Of a stretch of 21,788 bases of DNA, positions 7,073 through 12,419 are shown in pieces. Source of the stretch: JAUSIF01 sp036556265. GTDB lineage: Bacteria > Pseudomonadota > Alphaproteobacteria > Rhizobiales > Xanthobacteraceae. The notes below the pieces were generated by a model. It was not told the DNA's origin. It did not search any database and saw nothing but the letters and a program-made list of their open reading frames with translations. The DNA lies in NCBI GenBank assembly GCA_036556265.1, contig DATBJU010000057.1, forward strand, positions 1 to 21,788, given 5' to 3'. The translations under genes were made by a program, and so were the position numbers. Within the stretch, counting starts at the first letter, position 1, and every line of letters starts with the position of its first letter.

Positions 7073-7573
7073 ATGAAGTCCCTTTCGTTACCCGTACTTG
7101 TTCTTGCGCTCGTGGTTGCACCCACGACCGCGCGTGCCGAGGTGCCCGAAGCAATTGCCGCGCCCGGCGAAGTGGTCGTCGCGACATTCCATGCGGAGGG
7201 CGCCCAGGTTTACGAATGCAAGGCGGACACGGCCGGCAAGCTCGTCTGGCAGTTCCGTGAGCCGATCGCGACGCTGTTCGACGACGGCAAGACAGTCGGG
7301 CGGCACTACGCCGGTCCGAATTGGGAGCTCGCGGACGGCAGCGCGCTTGTCGGCAAGGTGGCCGGGCGTGCGCCGGGCGCAAATCCGAACGACATTCCGC
7401 TGCTGAAGCTCGCTGTGACCGCGCAGCGCGGAAACGGACACCTCACCGGTGTCACGACGATCCAGCGGCTCAACACCAAGGGCGGCGCAGCAGACGGACT
7501 TTGCTCCTCCGCCGGCGCATTCCTGAGCGTCCCCTACTCGGCCGACTACGCCTTCTATCGGCAGCGCGACTGA
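7073..7573 (+). CDS. DUF3455 domain secreted protein (166 aa)
   Basis: A signal peptide (MKSLSLPVLVLALVVAPTTARA, cleaved before EVPEAI) is followed by a complete DUF3455-type domain. Diagnostic stretches are VPEAIAAPGEVVVATFHAEG, QVYECKAD, the LVWQFREPIATLFDDGK block, GRHYAGPNWELADGS, a KLAVTAQRGNGHLTGVTTIQ block ending in RLNTKGG, and VPYSADYAFY near the C-terminus. I identify the family by memory of these motifs; its biochemical role is not established. Two cysteines (YEC and GLC) are conserved-looking and could pair in the periplasm. The ribosome-binding site AGGAGA is well placed. It is followed after 42 nt by the DUF1127 gene on the same strand, so they may be co-transcribed. Confidence 0.9.
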   Translation: MKSLSLPVLVLALVVAPTTARAEVPEAIAAPGEVVVATFHAEGAQVYECKADTAGKLVWQFREPIATLFDDGKTVGRHYAGPNWELADGSALVGKVAGRAPGANPNDIPLLKLAVTAQRGNGHLTGVTTIQRLNTKGGAADGLCSSAGAFLSVPYSADYAFYRQRD

Positions 7574-7615
7574 CCGGCGCGAACCGCGCTCGGTATCCGC
7601 GAAGGAGATGCACTC

Positions 7616-7987
7616 ATGAACGCCTTGACGCTTGACATCAGGACCGCCGCTGCCGCCGCAAAGAAGACAGCACGGGGCGTGCGAGCGGAGGCGTTCACGC
7701 GCAGAGCCGCGCGGCGAACGGCGACACTTTTCACGTTCGTGCTCCGCGCGCTCTCCGATTGGTGGAGCGCCCGGCGCGAGGCCTCACGCCTCTCCGGCTA
7801 TTCGGACCGCATGCTGAAGGACATCGGCGTATCGCGCGCCGGCATCGAGTGGGTGGTTCGTCACGGCCGCGACGAGAACCCGGCACCCGAACCGCAGCGT
7901 CCGATCTACACCGACAAATGGTCCATAGAGAACGAGGTGCACCCCGTGAGGGCGTCGCTCATGGGCGACATCCGCGCCAGCGGCTAA
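7616..7987 (+). CDS. DUF1127 domain protein (123 aa)
   Basis: The central region (about residues 43-85) is the DUF1127 motif: DWWSARREASRLSGYSDRML, then KDIGVSRAGIEWVVRHGRD. This short Arg-rich motif is abundant in Alphaproteobacteria. Some small DUF1127 proteins have been linked to RNA turnover and phosphate or carbon metabolism, but this copy sits inside a longer protein with an Ala/Lys/Arg-rich N-terminus (TRRAARRTATLF) and a short C-terminal tail ending in SLMGDIRASG, so function should not be transferred directly. The protein is basic and lacks a signal peptide. The ribosome-binding site GAAGGAG lies about 8 nt from the ATG. It is 42 nt downstream of the DUF3455 gene. Confidence 0.85.
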   Translation: MNALTLDIRTAAAAAKKTARGVRAEAFTRRAARRTATLFTFVLRALSDWWSARREASRLSGYSDRMLKDIGVSRAGIEWVVRHGRDENPAPEPQRPIYTDKWSIENEVHPVRASLMGDIRASG

Positions 7988-8103
7988 GCAGCCTTCACCC
8001 CAATTCGCAATTTCGGCCCCCGCGACGGACGGCGCGACGCCGCGGGCTGCCGCCATGTCCCGCGCCGGCAAGTGCGTTCCTCAACTCATCCGGAGAAAAA
8101 GCC

Positions 8104-8313
8104 ATGACCACCCTTTCGAGTCGCATTGCTCTCGCAACCGCTCTTTGCCTCGCGGCCGCGTTCGCGTTCATCGCCACGCCACTGGCCAGGGTGCAGCATT
8201 CCACGGGGTCCGTGGTTGCTGGACCAGCCGCGATGGTCATCCCCGAAATAGATCTCAGCTCACTGCCAGCGGCGCAGGAAGATCCCGCTGGCTACGTAGA
8301 ATTCACGGACTGA
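8104..8313 (+). CDS. Small exported peptide (69 aa), hypothetical
   Basis: The ATG at 8104 follows GGAGAAAAAGCC, a good ribosome-binding site. The product begins with an N-terminal signal or anchor (TTLSSRIALATALCLAAA, then FAFIATPLARV) and has a short mature tail of about 40 residues containing MVIPEIDLSSLPAAQEDPAG. It has no cysteine in the tail and no family I recognise. The frame is open far upstream, but only this start gives a sensible N-terminus. An intrinsic terminator begins 27 nt after the stop, which supports expression as the last gene of the 7073-8313 group. Confidence 0.75.
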   Translation: MTTLSSRIALATALCLAAAFAFIATPLARVQHSTGSVVAGPAAMVIPEIDLSSLPAAQEDPAGYVEFTD

Positions 8314-8340
8314 CGGAAGCCTTTCGCGGCTCGATACGAC

Positions 8341-8366
8341 GAGGGCGCATGCGTACGCCCTCTTTG
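8341..8366 (+). terminator. Intrinsic terminator of the 69-aa gene
   Basis: GAGGGCG (8341-8347) and CGCCCTC (8356-8362) form a perfect 7-bp GC-rich stem with an 8-nt loop, followed directly by TTTGT on the plus strand. It lies 27 nt after the stop of the 69-residue gene. Confidence 0.7.
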
Positions 8367-8373
8367 TACAAGC

Positions 8374-8400
8374 CTAAAGAAGAAGGCCCCCGAAGGGGCC
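8374..8400 (-). terminator. Intrinsic terminator (TTCG tetraloop) of the minus-strand 115-aa gene
   Basis: Read on the minus strand, GGCCCC-TTCG-GGGGCC is a 6-bp stem capped by the very stable TTCG tetraloop, followed by TTCTTCTTT. It lies 34 nt after the stop of the convergent gene at 8435-8782. With the plus-strand terminator next to it, the two insulate the convergent genes. Confidence 0.75.
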
Positions 8401-8434
8401 AGTCTGTCTTTGACCGATGTGCGCCGACGCGTGT

Positions 8435-8782
8435 TCAGTAGGCGAAAAACGGGTCGCCGTACGCGTTCAGCCCTTCATCGTAGCTGATCTCCGGGATCGA
8501 TGCGGTCGCGTCGGCAATCCACTCGTCGCCAACGAGGCCGTACTCGATCGTCGAATCCAGCGGCGCATCCTCGCTCGGGATCGCCGGCTGGGTCGCGGCC
8601 GAGGTGTACTCGTCCTCGCTCGGAATCGCCGGCTGCACCGTGGCCGCGGTGTACTCATAAGAGTCGACCGTGGTCGCGGCATTCATCGCATCGAAGTCGC
8701 AGGCGGACGCGCCAAAGTCGAAAGCGTTCGCCTGGAGCGAGAAGCAGACAAAAAGGAGTGCGTAGAGAGTTCTCATCGACAT
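8435..8782 (-). CDS. Small secreted acidic protein with internal 15-residue repeat (115 aa)
   Basis: A short signal peptide (MRTLYALLFVCFSLQANA, cleaved before FDFGAS) is followed by an acidic, Ala/Asp/Glu/Tyr-rich mature chain of about 95 residues. The chain contains two consecutive 15-residue units, EYTAATVQPAIPSED and EYTSAATQPAIPSED; a third, degenerate match may be STIEYGLVGDEW. Basic residues are almost absent from the mature part. There is no recognisable family; the composition suggests an extracellular or periplasmic, perhaps cation-binding or structural protein, but that is only inference. Two ATGs compete: 8782, and 8776 (third codon), which has better spacing from GGGGAGGG. A 10-bp inverted repeat covers exactly this start region, see 8772-8804. 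It ends at a TTCG-loop terminator. Confidence 0.8.
   Translation of the reverse strand: MSMRTLYALLFVCFSLQANAFDFGASACDFDAMNAATTVDSYEYTAATVQPAIPSEDEYTSAATQPAIPSEDAPLDSTIEYGLVGDEWIADATASIPEISYDEGLNAYGDPFFAY
8568..8657 (-). repeat. Two tandem 45-bp units inside the 115-aa gene
   Basis: Units 8568-8612 and 8613-8657 align end to end with 7 differences in 45 by hand count, and encode the two 15-residue peptide repeats. The in-frame length (15 codons) and the conserved PAIPSED core suggest a coding duplication under some constraint. Confidence 0.9.
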
Positions 8783-8804
8783 TCCCTCCCCTGTTGTCGA
8801 TGAG
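8772..8804 (-). promoter_or_regulatory. Hairpin presenting the Shine-Dalgarno in its loop and the start codon in its stem
   Basis: CTCATCGACA (8772-8781) and TGTCGATGAG (8795-8804) are perfect 10-bp complements with a 13-nt spacer (8782-8794). In the minus-strand mRNA the loop carries GGGGAGGG, the Shine-Dalgarno of the 115-aa gene. The 3' arm contains the ATG at 8776 and the last two bases of the ATG at 8782. It could regulate translation (temperature, small RNA or protein) or serve as a DNA operator; the sequence alone does not tell which. Confidence 0.6.
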
Positions 8805-8822
8805 CGGACGCTACGCAGCGCG

Positions 8823-8840
8823 GATTAAGGCGAGTTAATC
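8823..8840. promoter_or_regulatory. Dyad GATTAA-N6-TTAATC, candidate operator
   Basis: A perfect 6-bp inverted repeat with a 6-bp spacer lies 41-58 bp upstream of the 115-aa gene start. Its AT-rich arms stand out in GC-rich DNA, and its position would overlap a promoter for that minus-strand gene. The regulator is unknown. Confidence 0.4.
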
Positions 8841-8895
8841 GGCGCCGCGCGTGGACTCGAGTTTTGCTGCGCGTGGTTAGGGACCTCTCTCGGCG

Positions 8896-8941
8896 CTTGG
8901 TTACAGGGGCGTTACGAACGCACGCGCCAACCAAGATTGGT
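8896..8941. other. Nested and competing inverted repeats in the 8805-9111 non-coding stretch
   Basis: In this roughly 300-nt stretch I see no convincing gene. CTTGGTT (8896-8902) pairs with AACCAAG (8929-8935), enclosing GCGTT-ACG-AACGC (8909-8921). The same ACCAA (8930-8934) can instead pair with TTGGT (8937-8941) downstream. The two foldings are mutually exclusive. The remainder of the stretch holds only the GATTAA dyad and the leader of the small ORF at 9112. Confidence 0.4.
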
Positions 8942-9111
8942 CCCGATTCAGGGAGTGTGCCCCAGTGCATCAAGTCTGTTTACTGTTCGCGCACGTTCGA
9001 AAGACTGCGTGCTCGGTCTCCCCCGATCACGGGACGCGGCGACCGCTCGATTTGTCTAGTTGTGCCGCCGGAGTTTGCGGCAGGCCCGAGCATCGGAACA
9101 GGAGAGCGCAG

Positions 9112-9267
9112 ATGAGACAAGCAAGGCTGATGAAGGTCGGTAGCGTCGTCGCGGCGACGCTGCCTTTGCGTCCGCAGGTGTCGATCGCCAATGGAACTTC
9201 TGGCGCCGAAACTGCTCCAACGAATCCTCCAAAGTCGCATTGCGCCGGTACCGGCGGCTCCTCGTAA
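9112..9267 (+). CDS. Putative small protein (51 aa)
   Basis: The ATG at 9112 follows AGGAGAGCGCAG, a good ribosome-binding site. The 51-residue product (MRQARLMKVGSVVAATLPLR, then QVSIANGTSG and so on) has a short basic, moderately hydrophobic N-terminus and a Thr/Pro/Gly/Ser-rich tail with one cysteine. A strong plus-strand terminator begins 22 nt after the stop. The ribosome-binding site and terminator support a real short transcript here. The protein itself has no recognisable family, and a non-coding RNA explanation is also possible. Confidence 0.4.
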   Translation: MRQARLMKVGSVVAATLPLRPQVSIANGTSGAETAPTNPPKSHCAGTGGSS

Positions 9268-9289
9268 CCGACTGCAGTTCTGGGGGAGA

Positions 9290-9329
9290 CCCGCGCTCCA
9301 GCTCCGCCGGCTGGGGCGCGGGATTTTAT
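9290..9329 (+). terminator. Strong intrinsic terminator
   Basis: Arms 9290-9302 (CCCGCGCTCCAGC) and 9310-9322 (GCTGGGGCGCGGG) pair over 13 bp with a single G-U, loop of 7 nt, followed by ATTTTAT. It is the strongest terminator in the window and points to a plus-strand transcript ending here, either the 51-aa ORF or a small RNA. Confidence 0.8.
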
Positions 9330-9343
9330 CGGCTTTGAAATCC

Positions 9344-9508
9344 ATGAAGAAATCTTCCTCCCGCGAGCGCCGTCGCCCTCGCATTTCCTGGCGGCTGCGC
9401 ATGCGCGGCCGCTTCCACGCGCTGCGCATCGGCTTGCGGCAGGGAGCCGGACGACTGCTGTCGATGCGTCCGTTCCGGTCACGTGCTGCGCCACGCTTTT
9501 ACTCATGA
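9344..9508 (+). CDS. Putative very basic micro-protein (54 aa)
   Basis: From ATG 9344 a 54-residue, strongly Arg-rich chain is read (MKKSSSRERRRPRISWRLRM, then RGRFHALRIGLRQGAGR and so on). No Shine-Dalgarno is evident, and Arg-rich frames arise easily by chance in GC-rich DNA, so support is weak. The one positive sign is that its TGA overlaps the ATG of the next small ORF as ATGA (9505-9508), a typical coupling junction. Confidence 0.25.
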   Translation: MKKSSSRERRRPRISWRLRMRGRFHALRIGLRQGAGRLLSMRPFRSRAAPRFYS

Positions 9509-9615
9509 CTGAAAGCCAATCCCTGAAGCGCATGCTGGTTGCAGCCTGCGTCGCGAGTGTTGTGTTTCTCGCCGCGGCCTTCGTCGCGATGATTGTGATC
9601 GCCGGAGGGCGGTGA
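9505..9615 (+). CDS. Micro membrane protein (36 aa)
   Basis: The chain MTESQSLKRM is followed by one uninterrupted hydrophobic segment (LVAACVASVVFLAAAF, then VAMIVIAGGR), so it should be a single-pass inner-membrane peptide with a cytoplasmic charged N-terminus. Its stop TGA (9613-9615) overlaps the ATG of the next small membrane ORF (9615), which suggests translational coupling. There is no strong ribosome-binding site; coupling from the ORF ending at 9508 (ATGA) is conceivable. Two successive frames both encoding a clean transmembrane helix is unlikely to be chance. I recognise no family. Confidence 0.6.
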   Translation: MTESQSLKRMLVAACVASVVFLAAAFVAMIVIAGGR

Positions 9616-9875
9616 TGTTGGAAACGATTCTCTACGGGGTCCTCGCCGGCGTCGTGTTGCTGATGACGATTGGCACGTTCCTCACCACGATCTTTGCGTA
9701 TTGCATGTGGAGACGGCCGCCAGCCGGGGTGTGTGTCGGCTCACCATCAGCAGAAGTTCGGCCTCTTGCCGGCAGCGGGTTCAGTCGCGCCTTCGGGCGG
9801 AATCCGAAGATCGGCGCGGCGCGACGAGCACGCCCGCCCGTGCCGCAGAAAAATCGAGCAGCAACGCTGCATTAA
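9615..9875 (+). CDS. Small membrane protein (86 aa), translationally coupled
   Basis: ATG 9615 (GTG 9612 is also in frame) follows GGAGGGCGGTG and overlaps the preceding TGA. Residues 1-35 (MLETILYGVLAGVVLLMTI, then GTFLTTIFAYCMWRR) form one transmembrane helix ending in a basic, Trp-containing stop-transfer sequence. The C-terminal 50 residues (after RRPPAG) are Arg/Pro/Ala-rich, look unstructured, and may be a frame that merely continues, so the functional unit may be the N-terminal 40 residues. The pair with the 36-aa ORF resembles known two-peptide membrane modules, but partner and role are unknown. Confidence 0.6.
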   Translation: MLETILYGVLAGVVLLMTIGTFLTTIFAYCMWRRPPAGVCVGSPSAEVRPLAGSGFSRAFGRNPKIGAARRARPPVPQKNRAATLH

Positions 9876-10095
9876 GAACGTCCGCTCGGAAGTTGATTCA
9901 ATATCGCGCACGCGCTCGCGGTGAATTCCTCGATACGGTCGCCCTGTCGTCGGACTCTTTTTGTTCCAGAAAAATGCAGCAATTCACGCGCGGACTCTGG
10001 ACAAATCACCGCAACTTCGATTCTTATGAGGGTGATTCGGAGAGATGCGGCACATCCCTCCGGGGAATGTTTGGGGACTCTAGAGGAGGCCGGCG

Positions 10096-12396
10096 ATGGG
10101 GCATGCCCCCGCTGCCAACGCGACGATTCGCGTTCACGCCCGCGGACTTGCCCGCAGCCTCAGCCGTCCTGCGTACCAGCGCCTGACCGAAGCCGAGCCG
10201 ATCCTGCGGCGAGCGGTGCCCATCCTGATCGTCGCGTTTCTGCTGGCCGTCGCGGTCGGCGCGGCGGTGCAAATCCTCGATCACCGGCGGCAGGCAATCG
10301 CCGACGCCGAACGGGATCTCGCCCTCCTCACGGCAGCCGCCGGCGAATACCTCGCTCGGCGTCTTGAGGAGGGCGCAACGCCCGCACAGGTACAGGCGGC
10401 GCTGATCAACGCGCTGCCCCGCGGTGCGCTCCGCTTCGATCGTACCTTCTTCGTCGCCGACCCGGGAGGCCGGCTGATCGCCGCTGCTCCCGCGACTTCG
10501 CTTGCCCGCGAGCGGCGGCTCGCGGATCTCGTGAGCCAGAGCCACGCCGGGATGACGCTGACGAGTAGCGATCCGTTCCAGCTACCGCTTGCGGACGGCA
10601 CGGAGTCGCTCGCCTCGATGCGGCAGCTCGCGGGCGCAACCGGTCAGATTGCCGCGTTCCAACCGAAGGCCAGCGCGCTTGAGCGCTGGCGCGCCGACTC
10701 CGCGATCACCGTCACGCTCGTGACCACCACGGGCTTTGTGCTGCTGATCCTCGGTTTTGCATTTCACTGGCAGGCGGCGCGGGCGCGCGAAGCCGACGAG
10801 ATCTATGAACGCGTGCGCGAACGCATGGATACCGCACTCAATCGCGGCCGCTGCGGGCTATGGGACTGGGATCTCGCGCGCGGCCGTATCTATTGGTCGG
10901 ATTCCATGTTCGACATCGTCGGCTTTCCGCCGCGCGAGGAACTGCTCTCGTTCGGCGAAGTAGACGCGCTCGTGCATCAGGAGGACGGCAGCCTCTATGG
11001 CATCGCCTCGCAGCTCGCTGAAACTCCCGATGGCACGATCGACCGCGCTTTCCGCATGCAGCACGCGAACGGCGAATGGGTTTGGCTGCGTGCCCGCGCC
11101 GAGCTCGTACGCCACGACGGCGGCACGCACGTGATCGGCATTGCGGTCGACATCACCGAGGAGAAGAAATTCGCCGAACGTACGGCAACCGCCGACATGC
11201 GGCTCCGCGACGCGGTGGAAAGCATTTCGGAGAGCTTCGTGCTGTGGGACGCCTCGGATCGGCTCGTCCTCTGCAACTCCAAATTCCAGCAGTTGCATGC
11301 GCTTCCCGACAGCGCGATTGCGCCCGGTACTCCGCACGAGGAGGTGGAAGCGGTCGGACGTCCCCCTCTCATCGTCTCATCGATCAAGTCCGAGGACAAA
11401 GCCGAAGAGGGCTCGCGCTCGTTCGAGGCGCGCACCGCCGACGGCCGCTGGCTCAAGATCAGCGAACGCCGCACCAAGGACGGCGGATTCGTCTCGGTCG
11501 GCACCGACATCACGCCGCTCAAACGTCACGAAGAGCGCCTGATGGACAGCGAAAAGCGGCAGATCGCGACGATCGCCGATCTGCGCCGGTCGCAGCAGAC
11601 GCTGGAATTGCAGGCGCAGCAGCTTGCCGAGCTCGCGCAGAAATACGCCGAAGAAAAGAACCGCGCCGAAGATGCGAACCGGGCGAAATCCGAATTCCTT
11701 GCCAATATGAGTCACGAGCTGCGCACGCCGCTCAACGCAATCATCGGCTTCTCGGAAATCATGGAATCCGGAATGTTCGGCGAGCTCGGCGCCGCGAAGT
11801 ACCATGAATACTGCCGTGACATTCAGGACAGCGGGCGCTATCTGCTCGAGGTCATCAACGACATCCTCGACATGTCGAAGATCGAGGCCGGGCGGCTGCG
11901 GCTCGACCTCGAACCGATTCACCTCGACTCGATCGTCGCCGAAGCGATGCGCGTGATGTCGATCAAGGGAGAAGAGAAGCGCCTCGAGGTCGTTTCCGAG
12001 GTACCGGCGGGCCTGTCGATCCGCGCCGATCGTCGCGCGCTGAAGCAGATCTTGCTCAACCTGCTATCCAACTCCATCAAGTTCACCGAGGAGGGCGGAC
12101 GCATTGCCGTGCGCGCGCGGCCTTCGCGCGGATGCGTCCTGCTCGTGATCGAAGATTCGGGGATCGGCATTTCGCGCGAGGCGCTGAAGCGGCTCGGCCG
12201 TCCGTTCGAGCAGGTGGAGAGCCATATCACGCGCACCCACGCCGGGTCCGGACTCGGCCTTGCCATCGCGAAGTCGCTGGTCGAACTACATCACGGACAG
12301 ATGCGCATCCGTTCGATCGAGAACGTCGGCACGACCGTGATCCTGCGGCTGCCGCTCGACGGCCCCGGCCTTTACGCGCGGGATGTGGCGGCGTAG
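10096..12396 (+). CDS. Membrane-bound PAS sensor histidine kinase (766 aa)
   Basis: The start ATG at 10096 follows GAGGAGGCCGGCG. Domain order: transmembrane helix 1 at about 40-60; a periplasmic sensor region of about 145 residues; helix 2 at about 205-225. PAS domain 1 spans about 243-350 (GLWDWDLARGRIYWSD, with C-terminal extension ending GIAVDITEEKK). PAS domain 2 spans about 370-478 (FVLWDASDRLVLCNSKF). A coiled-coil linker at 482-530 leads to HisKA with phospho-acceptor His about 540 (NMSHELRTPLNAIIGFSE). The HATPase has its N-box at about 655-670 (LLNLLSNSIKF) and G-box GSGLGLAIAKS at about 717. The dimerisation helix block FGELGAAKYHEYCRDIQDSG, then ILDMSKIEAGR, resembles PleC/DivJ/PdhS kinases of Alphaproteobacteria, whose partner is often DivK. 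That link is inference. No receiver gene is adjacent. The gene ends convergent with glnE. Confidence 0.95.
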   Translation: MGHAPAANATIRVHARGLARSLSRPAYQRLTEAEPILRRAVPILIVAFLLAVAVGAAVQILDHRRQAIADAERDLALLTAAAGEYLARRLEEGATPAQVQAALINALPRGALRFDRTFFVADPGGRLIAAAPATSLARERRLADLVSQSHAGMTLTSSDPFQLPLADGTESLASMRQLAGATGQIAAFQPKASALERWRADSAITVTLVTTTGFVLLILGFAFHWQAARAREADEIYERVRERMDTALNRGRCGLWDWDLARGRIYWSDSMFDIVGFPPREELLSFGEVDALVHQEDGSLYGIASQLAETPDGTIDRAFRMQHANGEWVWLRARAELVRHDGGTHVIGIAVDITEEKKFAERTATADMRLRDAVESISESFVLWDASDRLVLCNSKFQQLHALPDSAIAPGTPHEEVEAVGRPPLIVSSIKSEDKAEEGSRSFEARTADGRWLKISERRTKDGGFVSVGTDITPLKRHEERLMDSEKRQIATIADLRRSQQTLELQAQQLAELAQKYAEEKNRAEDANRAKSEFLANMSHELRTPLNAIIGFSEIMESGMFGELGAAKYHEYCRDIQDSGRYLLEVINDILDMSKIEAGRLRLDLEPIHLDSIVAEAMRVMSIKGEEKRLEVVSEVPAGLSIRADRRALKQILLNLLSNSIKFTEEGGRIAVRARPSRGCVLLVIEDSGIGISREALKRLGRPFEQVESHITRTHAGSGLGLAIAKSLVELHHGQMRIRSIENVGTTVILRLPLDGPGLYARDVAA

Positions 12397-12398
12397 AC

Positions 12399-12419
12399 CC
12401 CGCCTTTCCGGCGGGATTA
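12399..12419 (+). terminator. Hairpin between convergent kinase and glnE genes
   Basis: CCCGCC (12399-12404) and GGCGGG (12410-12415) form a 6-bp stem with loop TTTCC, followed by ATTATT on the plus strand. It sits 2 nt after the kinase stop and abuts the glnE stop. The tail is only moderately T-rich; on the minus strand no T-tract follows. Confidence 0.55.

Noticed and set aside
9027..9533. Minus-strand 168-codon open frame
   Set aside because: No ribosome-binding site or family motif, crosses the strong plus-strand terminator, and has an Arg/Ala-rich shadow-like composition.
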